In this document: positions 12,011 through 22,761 of the stretch, in pieces
Numbering within the stretch: the first letter of the stretch is position 1
How the letters are laid out: each line of letters begins with the position of its first letter
Source of the DNA: Burkholderia stagnalis
GTDB taxonomy: Bacteria; Pseudomonadota; Gammaproteobacteria; Burkholderiales; Burkholderiaceae
Length of the DNA stretch: 64,000 bases
NCBI RefSeq assembly: GCF_902830275.1
Contig: NZ_CADESW010000008.1
Location: 62,001-126,000 of the forward strand
Direction: 5' to 3'
The notes under the pieces: model-generated
Told to the model about the DNA's origin: nothing
Seen by the model: only the letters and a program-made list of their open reading frames with translations
The model's database searches: none
Program-made: the position numbers and the translations under genes

Positions 12011-12017
12011 ACACCTC

Positions 12018-12935
12018 ATGCCCGACCATCCGCTGCCGGAAGTCCACCAGGAAGAACTGGCGCAATTCCGCGCCGTCCAGCAACTCGCGTACCGCTGCGT
12101 CGAGACCGTCGGCGGCCTGCTGTATCCGGGCATCACCGAGAAGGAAGCCGCGCGCCTGCTCGCCGAATGGCTGCAGGACCACGGCGTGCGCGACTGGCTG
12201 CACAAGCCGTTCGCGTGGTTCGGCAACCGCACCGCGTTCGACGGCTTCTCGGGCCTCACGCACCTGGGCGGCTTCAATCTCGCGTTCTTCCCGAGCAACC
12301 GCCAGCTCGAGCCCGACATGCCGGTGATCCTCGACGTCGCGCCGGTGCTCGACGGCATCGTCGCCGACGTCGGCTACGCGCACTGCCTCGGCACGAACCC
12401 GATCCTCGAGCAGCTGCAGGACGACCTGATGGATCACCGCGAGCTGATCGTGCGGCTCGTGAAGGCGCGCCGCACGATGGCCGAGGTCGCGCAGGAAGTC
12501 GACGCGCTGTGCCGCCAACAGGGCGTCGAGCCGCGCCACAAGGCGTATCCGTTCAAGGTGCTCGCGCATCGCGTCGCGAAGATCCACAAGCTGTCGAAGC
12601 CGCGCTTCGTCGCGCGCTTCGGCCTGAACGCCACCCGCAACCTGCTGCTCGACCAGGGCCGCGCCGCGAAGCAGCAGGGCTGGTCGCCGCTGTGGTCGAT
12701 CGACCGCCGCTCCGAGCACGCGCCGGTGCCGGGCCTGTGGGCGGTCGAGCCGCACCTCGGTTTCGCCGGCGTCGGCGCGAAGTTCGAGGAGCTGCTCGTG
12801 ATCACCGACGACGACGCGTACTGGCTCGATGACGACCTGCCGCACGTGCGCCGCTGGGCACGCCGCCAGGCAGCGCGCACGCCCGCGCTCGTACCGGCCG
12901 CGCCGGCCGTCGCCGCCGCCCCGGCCGCGGCCTGA
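12018..12935 (+). CDS. M24-family (creatinase/aminopeptidase P-like) protein
   Basis: A 305-residue pita-bread-fold protein. HKPFAWFGNRTAFDGF, LEPDMPVILDVAPVLDGIVADVGYAHCLG and the AVEPHLGF stretch near residue 235 match the M24 core, with the first aspartates in DVAPVLDGIVADVG. The last metal-binding glutamates appear in WAVEPHLG and KFEELLVITDD. It lacks the N-terminal domain of aminopeptidase P, so it is a short member. Typical members cleave Xaa-Pro or act as creatinase-like hydrolases; the substrate is unknown. It precedes the hydrolase-SDR fusion by 49 bases and could be cotranscribed. Confidence 0.83.
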   Translation: MPDHPLPEVHQEELAQFRAVQQLAYRCVETVGGLLYPGITEKEAARLLAEWLQDHGVRDWLHKPFAWFGNRTAFDGFSGLTHLGGFNLAFFPSNRQLEPDMPVILDVAPVLDGIVADVGYAHCLGTNPILEQLQDDLMDHRELIVRLVKARRTMAEVAQEVDALCRQQGVEPRHKAYPFKVLAHRVAKIHKLSKPRFVARFGLNATRNLLLDQGRAAKQQGWSPLWSIDRRSEHAPVPGLWAVEPHLGFAGVGAKFEELLVITDDDAYWLDDDLPHVRRWARRQAARTPALVPAAPAVAAAPAAA

Positions 12936-12984
12936 CGCGGCGCGCGGCTCCCCCCCTTTCCGAACGAACGTGTACGGACCCACG

Positions 12985-14772
12985 ATGCAGCCACTTTCCG
13001 ATGAAGCGCCGCTGGCCCTGTTCGATTCCGTGTTCACCGAAACCGCGGTCGCGTCCGGCGACCTGACGCTCGCGGTCCGAACCTGGGGCGACCCGTCCCG
13101 CACGCCGGTCGTGCTGGTGCACGGCTATCCGGACACCAGCAGCGTCTGGCAGGACGTCGCGCCGCGGCTCGCGCGCCAGCACTACGTGATCGCGTACGAC
13201 GTGCGCGGCGCGGGGCTGTCGAGCGCGCCCGCGCGCACCGCCGACTACCGGCTCGCGAAGCTGACCGACGATTTCATCGCGGTGATCGACGCGCTCTGCC
13301 CCGGCCGCCCGGTCCACCTGATCGCGCACGACTGGGGCTCGATCCAGGGCTGGGAATTCGTCACCGAGCCGAGGCTCGCGGGCCGCATCGCGTCGTACAC
13401 ATCATGCTCCGGCCCGTGCCTCGACCACGTCGGCCACTGGCTGCGCGAGCGCCTGCTGCGGCCGACGCCCGCGTCGCTCGGCAAGCTCGCCGGCCAGCTC
13501 GCGCGGTCGTGGTACGTGTACCTGTTCCACCTGCCGTTGATCCCCGAGTTGGGCTGGCGGCTGTGGCTCGGCCGCGCGTGGCCGCGCCTGCTGCGCCGGA
13601 TCGAGAAGACGCCGGTTGCGCCGCGCGCGACGCAGGCCGACGACGGCGCGCGCGGCGTGCGCCTGTATCGCGCGAACTTCATCCGCTGCCTGTTCACGCC
13701 GCGCGAGCGCTACGCGCATGCGCCGGTGCAGACGATCGTGCCGCTCGGCGACAAGTACGTGAGCCCGGCGCTGTCCGAGGACCTGTCGCGCTGGGTGCCG
13801 CAGTACTACCGGCGCGAAGTGGCCGCCGGCCACTGGCTGCCGCTCGCCGATCCGGCGCGCTTCGCGGGCCTCGCGCAGCAGCTGATCGACGCGGTCGAAT
13901 CCGGCGACGAGCCGCCCGCGCTCGCGAACGCGCGGCGCCGCGCGACGAGCGGCCGCTTCAGCGGCAAAGTCGCGGTCGTCACCGGCGCGGGTAGCGGGAT
14001 CGGCCGCTGCGCGGCGCTGGCGTTCGCCCGCGAAGGCGCGACGGTGGTCGCGGTCGACATCGACCTCGCGAGCGCCGAGCGCACCGCGCTGCTGCTCCGG
14101 CTGATCGGCGCGGCGGCGCATGCGCGGCGCGTCGACGTCGGGGCCGCGGACGAAATGGCAGCGCTCGCCGGCTGGGTCGGCCGCGAACTCGGCGGCGCGG
14201 ACGTCGTGATCAACAACGCGGGCATCGGCATGGCGGGCGGCATCCTCGACACGAGCGCCGCGCACTGGGAGCGGATCCTGCACGTGAACCTGTGGGGCGT
14301 GATCCACGGCTCGCGCCTGTTCGCGCAGCAGATGGCCGCGCGCGGCACGGGCGGCCACATCGTCAACACCGCGTCGGCGGCCGCGTTCGGGCCGTCGCGC
14401 GACCTGCCCGCGTACGCCACGACCAAGGCCGCGGTGCTGATGCTGAGCGAATGCATGCGCGCGGAGCTGGCCGAACAAGGCATCGGCGTGACGGCCGTGT
14501 GCCCCGGCTTCGCCGAAACGGGAATCATGGCGTCGACGCAATACGCGGGCGCCAATGCGCAGGACGAAGCGCGCCTGCGCAAGCGCGCGACGAAGCTCTA
14601 CCAGATGCGCGGGCTGAAACCCGACACCGTCGCGCAGGCGATGGTCGACGCCGTGCTGCGCAACCGGCCGGTCGTCGCGGTCGGCACGGAGGCCCACGCG
14701 CTGCGCTTCGTCGGCCGCTTCATGCCGTGGCTCGGCCGGATCATCGCCCGCGTCAGCATGGCATCGCATTGA
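12985..14772 (+). CDS. Fusion of an alpha/beta hydrolase and a short-chain dehydrogenase
   Basis: A 595-residue two-domain enzyme. Residues about 1-310 form an alpha/beta hydrolase with VHGYPDTSS near 44 and the nucleophile elbow AHDWGS, whose aspartate is that of epoxide hydrolases and dehalogenases rather than the serine of esterases. From about 325 an SDR domain begins with TGAGSGIG, has NNAG and the active-site YATTK. An in-frame GTG at 12970 is an alternative start. Such fusions occur in Burkholderia and mycobacteria beside the diiron hydrolase-like gene that follows here by 42 bases. The joint substrate, perhaps an alicyclic or lipid epoxide-alcohol, is not known. Confidence 0.88.
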   Translation: MQPLSDEAPLALFDSVFTETAVASGDLTLAVRTWGDPSRTPVVLVHGYPDTSSVWQDVAPRLARQHYVIAYDVRGAGLSSAPARTADYRLAKLTDDFIAVIDALCPGRPVHLIAHDWGSIQGWEFVTEPRLAGRIASYTSCSGPCLDHVGHWLRERLLRPTPASLGKLAGQLARSWYVYLFHLPLIPELGWRLWLGRAWPRLLRRIEKTPVAPRATQADDGARGVRLYRANFIRCLFTPRERYAHAPVQTIVPLGDKYVSPALSEDLSRWVPQYYRREVAAGHWLPLADPARFAGLAQQLIDAVESGDEPPALANARRRATSGRFSGKVAVVTGAGSGIGRCAALAFAREGATVVAVDIDLASAERTALLLRLIGAAAHARRVDVGAADEMAALAGWVGRELGGADVVINNAGIGMAGGILDTSAAHWERILHVNLWGVIHGSRLFAQQMAARGTGGHIVNTASAAAFGPSRDLPAYATTKAAVLMLSECMRAELAEQGIGVTAVCPGFAETGIMASTQYAGANAQDEARLRKRATKLYQMRGLKPDTVAQAMVDAVLRNRPVVAVGTEAHALRFVGRFMPWLGRIIARVSMASH

Positions 14773-14814
14773 CGGCGCAACGACACAGCAACAACGCCGC
14801 ACAGGGAGACACGC

Positions 14815-15720
14815 ATGAACGCACCCGCCGACTACCACCCGATCAAGGCCCGCCACGTGAAGTTCGACTTCAGCGCGACGCCGATCACCTGGGTGCCGGA
14901 CGACCCCGGCAGCACGCACATCATCAACACGCTGAACCTGCTGTTTCCGGAAGGCGAGCTGTGGTTCTGCCGCGTGTATAACAAGGCGCTGCCGCACATC
15001 ACCGATGCCCGGCTGCGCGACGAGGCCGAGGGTTTCCTGCGCCAGGAAGCCGTGCATTCGCGCTCGCACGGCGGCGTGCTCAAGCACTACTACGACCGGC
15101 ACGGCATCGACACGAAACCGTTCACGCAGCGGCTCAACCGGCTGTTCACGCGCGTGCTCGGCGAAGCGCCGCTCGGGCTGAAGATCGGCCATACGCGATT
15201 CTGGCTTCGCCAGCAGCTCGCGGTGATCGCGTCGCTCGAGCATTTCTTCGGCTATCTCGGCAACTGGGTGCTCAACGCGCACGGGCTCGACGAAGGCCGC
15301 GCCGATCCGACGATGGTCGACCTGCTGCGCTGGCACGGCGCCGAGGAAGTCGAGCACCGCACCGTCGCGTTCGACATCTATCGCCACCTCGGCGGCTCGT
15401 ACCCGGAGCGCTGCGTGCACATGGCGTTCGTGATCGTGCTGCTGCTCTACTACATCACGAAGGGCGCGAAGTTCATGTACCGGCGCGACCCGGGCGCGGG
15501 CCGCTATCCGGGCTTCGTGCGCGCGTGGGCGCAAGGCGCGCGGCGCGGGCACCTGCCGTCGTTCTGGAAGGTGATCGGCGCGGCGCTGCGCTATTTCAAG
15601 CCCGGCTATACGCCGCACCACGAAGGCTCGACCGAGCAGGCGCTCGCGTACCTCGCGCGCTCGCCGGCCGCGCAGGCCGCCGCGCACGGCGGCAACTGGG
15701 GGACGACGAAGGCGTCGTGA
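14815..15720 (+). CDS. Predicted metal-dependent hydrolase (PF10118 type)
   Basis: A 301-residue helical protein of the ferritin-like metal-dependent hydrolase family. The carboxylate/histidine motifs FLRQEAVHSRSHGG (about residue 74), SLEHFFGYLG and HGAEEVEHRTVAFD (about 176) are laid out as in diiron four-helix proteins. A hydrophobic stretch HMAFVIVLLLYYIT suggests membrane association. It lies 42 bases after the hydrolase-SDR fusion with an AGGGAGA ribosome-binding site, indicating an operon. Reaction unknown; the family name is a prediction rather than a proven activity. Confidence 0.85.
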   Translation: MNAPADYHPIKARHVKFDFSATPITWVPDDPGSTHIINTLNLLFPEGELWFCRVYNKALPHITDARLRDEAEGFLRQEAVHSRSHGGVLKHYYDRHGIDTKPFTQRLNRLFTRVLGEAPLGLKIGHTRFWLRQQLAVIASLEHFFGYLGNWVLNAHGLDEGRADPTMVDLLRWHGAEEVEHRTVAFDIYRHLGGSYPERCVHMAFVIVLLLYYITKGAKFMYRRDPGAGRYPGFVRAWAQGARRGHLPSFWKVIGAALRYFKPGYTPHHEGSTEQALAYLARSPAAQAAAHGGNWGTTKAS

Positions 15721-15807
15721 CACCGTGACGCCGCCCCGCCGCCGCCGCGCGCGCACGGCCCGGCGAAATGCGTACAATCGCGGCTTCATTTCCCCGGAGG
15801 TGCCGCG

Positions 15808-16095
15808 ATGGCCATGAAAAAAACCGATCTCGAGAAGAACAAGGCGCTCAAGCTGACGCACGCGATGAAGCAGTCGAGCTCCGCGCGCTTCGGCAAGGGT
15901 GCCGAAGACACGGCGAAGCTCGACCGCCGCGCGCAGCGCAAGCTCGACCAGGAACAGGGGCTCGTGCCGTTCGCGTGCAAGCTCAACGCGGATCTCGTCG
16001 AGCAGCTCAAGGCGCGCGCGGCGACGCATCCGAACGGCATGACGGGCCTGCTGAGCGAACTGCTGGTGAACGGGCTCGCGCAGCACGACGCGTGA
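15808..16095 (+). CDS. Small conserved hypothetical protein
   Basis: A 95-residue lysine-rich protein with CGGAGGTG just upstream of the ATG. The first half is charged and probably disordered; the second half (LNADLVEQLKARAATHPNGMTGLLSELLVNGLAQ) is predicted helical and could form a ribbon-helix-helix-like or dimerising unit. I do not recognise a named family. It is monocistronic, with a clear terminator downstream at 16190. Confidence 0.7.
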   Translation: MAMKKTDLEKNKALKLTHAMKQSSSARFGKGAEDTAKLDRRAQRKLDQEQGLVPFACKLNADLVEQLKARAATHPNGMTGLLSELLVNGLAQHDA

Positions 16096-16189
16096 ACCAT
16101 CGCGCCCCAAACACCGGTGAACGCCCATACGGGTCGATCACCGGAGGCGCTTGCGCTTCAGCATCGAGCGCCGTACTGCATGACACGAG

Positions 16190-16218
16190 GCCTCACCGGA
16201 AACGGATGAGGCTTTTTT
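16190..16218 (+). terminator. Rho-independent terminator after the small hypothetical gene
   Basis: GCCTCA pairs with TGAGGC across an 11-base loop, followed by a run of six T. It ends the transcript of the gene at 15808-16095. Confidence 0.75.
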
Positions 16219-16433
16219 GTTTTGGTGCGCGTCATCCCGGCCGGCTCGACGGATCGAGCTGACGATGGCGATGCCGGGGATGTCGGGGATGAAGGAAGCG
16301 TCGCCGCGCACGCGATGCGCGTGCCGGCGACGTCAGGAAAGCACCCACCTGCGACGCGTCGCATCGCGGGTGTGCACCGAATGACGCGGCACGCCGCTGC
16401 GTGCCGCGAGCGATCGCGCGCCGCGCGCGGACA

Positions 16434-16712
16434 TCAGGTGCTGGCGGCGAGACGCGGGCCCGTGCCGCGAGGAGTGGACTCGACGTCCGGCTTTTGCGAC
16501 GCCTGCGCGCTCACCCAAGGTTCGATGCCCTGCTTCTGCACTTCCTCGAGAAAGGACACGCGTGTCCGCCAGTAGTCCGCCTGCAGTTTGACATCGATCA
16601 CGCGCTGCTCGGCGGCAAACAGCTCCATGCGCGCAGTGACGAGCATCGACGCGGCGGTTTTCTCCGGCGTGGGGGCGTGGCGCATTGCCCAACGGCTGAT
16701 CCAGTTCAGCAT
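16434..16712 (-). CDS. Small hypothetical protein with a helical core
   Basis: A 92-residue protein starting MLNWISRWAMRH with a GGAGG ribosome-binding site seven bases upstream. Residues 20-65 (ASMLVTARMELFAAEQRVIDVKLQADYWRTRVSFLEE) are strongly helical and may form a coiled coil; the tail is proline- and glycine-rich. No family recognised and no neighbour suggests a role. Confidence 0.65.
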   Translation of the reverse strand: MLNWISRWAMRHAPTPEKTAASMLVTARMELFAAEQRVIDVKLQADYWRTRVSFLEEVQKQGIEPWVSAQASQKPDVESTPRGTGPRLAAST

Positions 16713-17397
16713 ACTGACCTCCGTGATAACGGACGAACCCGCATCGGGCAATCGCATTCGGCCGCGCGCTGCCCGCACGCGCATCGGCCGCCGCCGCACG
16801 TCACTGCCGGGCGCTGCGCGGGCCGCCTGCTCCCCCGCATCGGCGGCGATCGGCCCGGTGTGCGTGCACGGTTTCTCTATCCTAGAAACAGTTGCTGATT
16901 AACGCGATACGGTCTTGCACTCTTTTACACAGAAACCACAGTCCGCAGCGCAGCACGCGATGACTGTTGCGCACGGGACGGCTTCGGCGCAGGATTGTTC
17001 GATTCCCGCGCGGCAATGGACTGAAGAATAAGAATCACCGCGCGCCCCTTGCATCCAGCATGCGGATGCACCGTTTCAGCCGCGTGTCTGCGCCGCCCCC
17101 GCACGCGGCGGCGCATCCCGCCCGCCCGTTTTCCGCCGCGCTCCCCCCGTTTCGCCGCCGCTTGCCGCCCGAACCGGTAAAATGCGCGCCGCCGTCGCGC
17201 GGCCATGCCGCCGGCACGCGTGCCGCGGCCGATCGTGCCCCACGACTATATCGTCCGACCTATCCCGGCTATTACAATCCGCCGATAGTCGCGCAATAGT
17301 GGCTGGTTACAGTACGCCGGCCCTACCCGGCTGGCCGCACCGCTAAAACAAATCAACGCAACAAGCAACACGACAACCCGACCGGAGAAACGCCTAC
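16713..17397. other. Long intergenic region before the purine permease
   Basis: About 685 bases without a believable gene. The AT-rich portion near 16876-16930 would serve the minus-strand small gene; the portion at 17240-17300 (TATATCGTCC, CTATTACAATCC) is the likely promoter area of the permease. I see no purine-riboswitch-like fold; the sequence lacks the conserved TATAA and CTAC junctions of that class. Confidence 0.4.
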
Positions 17398-18699
17398 ATG
17401 GAATCCATCAAGCGGTATTTCGGCTTCGATGAAGCCGGCACCGACTTCCGCACCGAAATACTCGCGGGCGTCACCACGTTCCTGACGATGGCCTACATCA
17501 TCTTCGTGAACCCCGCGATCCTCGGCGACGCCGGCATGCCGAAGGAATCCGTGTTCGTGGCCACCTGCCTCGTCGCGGCGCTCGCGTCGATCATCATGGG
17601 GCTGTACGCGAACTACCCGATCGCGTGCGCGCCCGGCATGGGCCTCAACGCGTACTTCGCGTACACGGTGGTCAAGGGAATGGGCTTCACGTGGCAGGCC
17701 GCGCTCGGCGCGGTGTTCATCTCCGGCTGCCTGTTCCTGCTCGTCACGCTGTTCCGCGTGCGCGAGGCGATCGTCAACGGCATTCCGAAATCGCTGCGCA
17801 TTTCGATCACCGCGGGCATCGGCCTGTTTCTCGGCATCATCTCGCTGAAGACGTCCGGCGTGATCGTCGGCAGCCCGGCCACGCTCGTCACGCTCGGCGA
17901 CCTGCACAAGCCCACCACGATCCTGTCGATCATCGGCTTCTTCACGATCGTCACGCTCGACCACCTGCGCGTGCGCGGCGCGATCCTGATCGGCATCCTC
18001 GGCGTGACGATCCTGTCGTTCTTCTTCGGCGGCAACGAATTCCACGGCGTGTTTTCCGCGCCGCCGTCGATCGACGCGACGCTGTTCAAGCTCGACATCG
18101 GCGCGGCGCTGTCGACCGGCGTGATCAACGTGATCCTGGTGTTCTTCCTCGTCGAGCTGTTCGACGCGACCGGCACGCTGATGGGCGTCGCGAACCGCGC
18201 GGGCCTGCTCGTCGAAGGCAAGATGGGCCGCCTGAACAAGGCGCTGCTCGCCGACAGCACGGCGATCGTCGCCGGCTCGGTGCTCGGCACGTCGTCGACC
18301 ACCGCGTATATCGAAAGCGCGTCCGGCGTGCAGGCCGGCGGCCGCACCGGCGTGACCGCGATCACCGTCGCGGTGCTGTTCCTCGCGTGCCTGTTCATCG
18401 CGCCGCTCGCGGGCGTCGTGCCCGGCTACGCGACCGCGCCCGCGCTGCTGTACGTGTCGTGCCTGATGCTGCGCGACATGGTCGACGTGCCGTGGGACGA
18501 CGCGACCGAAGCCGTGCCGGCCGCGCTCACCGCGCTGCTGATGCCGTTCACGTATTCGATCGCGAACGGCGTCGCGTTCGGCTTCATCGCGTACGGCGGC
18601 CTCAAGCTGCTGACCGGCCAGGTGAAGCAGGTCAAGCCGATCGTGTGGATCATCGCGGCCGTGTTCCTGTTCCGCTTCTTCTACCTCGGCAGCGAATGA
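17398..18699 (+). CDS. NCS2-family (AzgA-type) purine permease
   Basis: A 433-residue inner-membrane proton symporter for adenine, guanine or hypoxanthine. It opens FGFDEAGTDFRTEILAGVTTFLTMAYIIFVNP, the AzgA-type N-terminus, and has ACAPGMGLNAYFAY, FLVELFDATGTL and GTSSTTAYIESASG, the substrate-site motifs of the AzgA/PbuG branch. About 12-14 membrane segments can be picked out. Monocistronic, with a very strong terminator directly downstream. Confidence 0.92.
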   Translation: MESIKRYFGFDEAGTDFRTEILAGVTTFLTMAYIIFVNPAILGDAGMPKESVFVATCLVAALASIIMGLYANYPIACAPGMGLNAYFAYTVVKGMGFTWQAALGAVFISGCLFLLVTLFRVREAIVNGIPKSLRISITAGIGLFLGIISLKTSGVIVGSPATLVTLGDLHKPTTILSIIGFFTIVTLDHLRVRGAILIGILGVTILSFFFGGNEFHGVFSAPPSIDATLFKLDIGAALSTGVINVILVFFLVELFDATGTLMGVANRAGLLVEGKMGRLNKALLADSTAIVAGSVLGTSSTTAYIESASGVQAGGRTGVTAITVAVLFLACLFIAPLAGVVPGYATAPALLYVSCLMLRDMVDVPWDDATEAVPAALTALLMPFTYSIANGVAFGFIAYGGLKLLTGQVKQVKPIVWIIAAVFLFRFFYLGSE

Positions 18700-18718
18700 G
18701 CGCGACCTGACGCGCCGC

Positions 18719-18761
18719 AAAAAAACGACGACGCCACCTTCGGGTGGCGTCGTCGTTTTTG
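18719..18761 (+). terminator. Strong bidirectional-looking terminator after the permease
   Basis: An 18-base-pair perfect stem (18721-18738 with 18743-18760) closes a TTCG tetraloop; the arms end in A5 and T5, so it can stop transcription from either side. It separates the permease from the convergent DUF1488 gene. Confidence 0.93.
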
Positions 18762-18949
18762 CGCGCGGCGCGCATGTGAACATGCCGCGCGGCATCGGCC
18801 GAACGGCACGGATTCGTCAGGAAGAGGGGTTCACCGGCATGCGCGGCAGCGGACAGGAAACCACCGCGCGCGTCGCTCGACGCGCGCAGAATCGATGCCG
18901 TCCGGGCGCCCGACTGATCGGCACCGAACGCGCTGCGCCGGCTCGACCG

Positions 18950-19237
18950 TCAGCGCCAGTTCGCCTCGTAGAAGCGCACGTAGCCGCTGCGCAACGTCAC
19001 GCATTGCGCCCGCGTTTCCGACAGCAGGCGCCGGGCAGCCGCCTCGATCCGCTCCCGGTGCATGTCGAACGCGCCGACCATATCCTCGAAGCGCGGTGAA
19101 GCCGCCCCGAAGTGGTCTTCGAGCGCCTCCGCGGTGATGTGGCACTGGACTCGCTCGCCATTGACCAGCGCCGGAAATGCGAGCATCAGTTCGCGCCCCG
19201 AATACTCGGGCGCCTCATTCGGGAAATGAATCTGCAT
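18950..19237 (-). CDS. DUF1488 family protein
   Basis: A 95-residue protein of the DUF1488 type: starts MQIHFPNEAPEYSGRELML and has FPALVNGERVQCHITAEALEDHFG, the family's characteristic stretch. The later start is chosen because it matches the family N-terminus. Function unknown. It is convergent with the purine permease, separated by the strong terminator. Confidence 0.85.
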   Translation of the reverse strand: MQIHFPNEAPEYSGRELMLAFPALVNGERVQCHITAEALEDHFGAASPRFEDMVGAFDMHRERIEAAARRLLSETRAQCVTLRSGYVRFYEANWR

Positions 19238-19476
19238 GAGCGCCTCAACCGTCCGGTAGAAAATGAATGACCGCGTACGTCGTCCGCTACCGGCCGGACG
19301 AAGTGTTCGCGGGCTGGCCGGCCACTGCATGACGCGCGGGGCATGGCGCGGACAATGCTGACCGGTTGCATTCACTTTAGACGGTTTCGCGCAGGAGGCA
19401 AATATTGCGACGCGCGGCGTTCCGACGCGGGTTTCGTCAGGTCAATCGGGGAGCCGGCGCAGGCGCCGGCGCGGCG

Positions 19477-19668
19477 TCAGTGCGGGTCTTTCGGCCACAC
19501 GTTGAGCGTGATCGCGGCGGTCGTGACGCCCAGCGCGATCGCCGCCGCGCCGTATCGCAACGCGTCCTCGATATCGAAGAGCAGGCCGTGGATCGCGACG
19601 GCAATGCCGCCGAGCATGATGAACGTGGCGATGGCCGCCAGTACGATCCTCAGTTCCGTCCGAACCAT
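19477..19668 (-). CDS. Small two-helix membrane protein
   Basis: A 63-residue protein with two hydrophobic segments (about 6-25, IVLAAIATFIMLGGIAVAI, and 38-55, GAAAIALGVTTAAITLNV). Start MVRTEL is preceded by GGGAG. No family recognised. It sits between DUF1488 and the divergent AcoR-like regulator gene. Confidence 0.6.
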   Translation of the reverse strand: MVRTELRIVLAAIATFIMLGGIAVAIHGLLFDIEDALRYGAAAIALGVTTAAITLNVWPKDPH

Positions 19669-19884
19669 GATGGTTCTCCCCGCACGGAGGCATGTCGCGG
19701 CGCATGCGTGCTGCAATGCGGAACCAGGCGCGAGCGTGCTCCGTTTCCATCATTGCAGCCGCCCGCCCAAAAGCAAGCAGAATTTGCCCGTGGTCGCGCA
19801 TCCGGCGCGGCGCTTGTATGATGAAGCGTTGCCCGCGCGGCCGGCCTGGTGCTCGCGCGTCGCGAGCGGGGAACGTACCCCGCC

Positions 19885-19910
19885 GACGGCTTCAGGACTG
19901 GAGACACGTC
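19885..19910 (+). repeat. Degenerate copy of the start-associated repeat before the AcoR-like gene
   Basis: CGCCGACGGCTTCAGG followed by ACTGGAGACACGTC and ATG mirrors CGCCGACGCCGGTCGAC, ACTGGAGACACCTC and ATG at the M24 gene. The last 15 bases match except one. The hairpin core is lost. Confidence 0.5.
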
Positions 19911-21821
<1,911 letters not shown>

Positions 21822-21901
21822 CGGCGCGGGCCGCCGGCCGCCGCGGGCTGCTTCGGGTATGCTTGGCGGCTTGCCGTGGCGCCCCGCCGCCTTGTACCGA
21901 C

Positions 21902-22201
21902 ATGACCGATTCCACACACCCGCCTCTCGTGCGCATCGAACCGCTCGGCGTGAGCTTCGACGCACCCGACTCGCTGACGCTGCTCGAAGCCGCCGCGTTC
22001 GCCGACGTGTCGCTGCCGCGCTCGTGCCGCAACGGCACGTGCCGCACGTGCCTGTGCCGGATCGTCAGCGGCAGCGTACGCTATACGATCGAATGGCCGG
22101 GGCTGAGCCGCGAGGAAAAGGCTGAAGGCTATACGCTGCCGTGCGTCGCGATCGCGACCTCGGACGTCGTGCTCGACGTGCCGGATGCGGTGATGCGGTG
22201 A
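21902..22201 (+). CDS. 2Fe-2S ferredoxin
   Basis: A 99-residue plant/adrenodoxin-fold ferredoxin. Cysteines at about 42, 47, 50 and 81 (CRNGTCRTC, then C after 30 residues) form the CX4CX2CX(about 30)C cluster-binding pattern. It probably delivers electrons to an oxygenase or reductase located elsewhere. It follows the AcoR-like gene in the same direction. Confidence 0.88.
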   Translation: MTDSTHPPLVRIEPLGVSFDAPDSLTLLEAAAFADVSLPRSCRNGTCRTCLCRIVSGSVRYTIEWPGLSREEKAEGYTLPCVAIATSDVVLDVPDAVMR

Positions 22202-22257
22202 TGCGCTAACGCGCACGCAGGACAGCGGCGACGTTTCATGAACCCAAGGAGAGCGTC

Positions 22258-22752
22258 ATGACACAGCAGACCGATCGCATCGAAAAGCAGACCCTGTTGG
22301 CCGCATCGCCGGATCGCGTGTGGGAAGCCGTCAGCAATGCCGGCGAATTCGGCATCTGGTTCGGCGTGACCTTCGACGGGCCGTTCGTCGCCGGCCAGCG
22401 GCTGTTCGGCCGGATCACGCCGACGCGCGTCGACGCGGACGTCGCGAAGGCGCAGGAGCCGTACGCCGGCACGGTATTCGAAATCGTCGTCGACCGCGTC
22501 GAGCCGAAGCGCCTGTTCTCGTTCCGCTGGCATCCGTTCGCGATCAATCCGTCCGTCGACTATTCGAGCGAGCCGATGACGCTGATCGAATTCGTGCTCG
22601 CGGAACAACCGGACGGCACGCTGCTGACGCTCACCGAATCCGGTTTCGACCAGCTGTTCGCGGAGCGGCGCGCGAAGGCGTACGAGATGAACGACCACGG
22701 CTGGACCCTGCAGATGATGCTGATCGGCAAATACCTGGCAAAGCACGCGTAG
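22258..22752 (+). CDS. SRPBCC (AHSA1-like) domain protein
   Basis: A 164-residue START-like fold protein: begins IEKQTLLAASPDRVWEAVSN, the first strand and helix of the AHSA1 family, and has LFSFRWHP and the C-terminal amphipathic helix (GWTLQMMLIGKYL). Such proteins bind hydrophobic ligands or act in stress response; in Burkholderia they commonly sit with an ArsR-type regulator, which is absent here. AAGGAGAG ribosome-binding site. Confidence 0.85.
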   Translation: MTQQTDRIEKQTLLAASPDRVWEAVSNAGEFGIWFGVTFDGPFVAGQRLFGRITPTRVDADVAKAQEPYAGTVFEIVVDRVEPKRLFSFRWHPFAINPSVDYSSEPMTLIEFVLAEQPDGTLLTLTESGFDQLFAERRAKAYEMNDHGWTLQMMLIGKYLAKHA

Positions 22753-22761
22753 CCCGCGCCG

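Noticed and set aside
13402..16128. 908-codon minus-strand frame opposite the hydrolase-SDR fusion and neighbours
   Set aside because: Shadow of the real plus-strand genes; composition is R/A-rich and lacks domains.
16713..17397. Possible purine riboswitch before the NCS2 permease
   Set aside because: No conserved junction sequences or three-helix layout could be found.
18721..18760. Long inverted repeat as a mobile-element end
   Set aside because: It is a TTCG-closed terminator with A/T tails placed directly after a gene.
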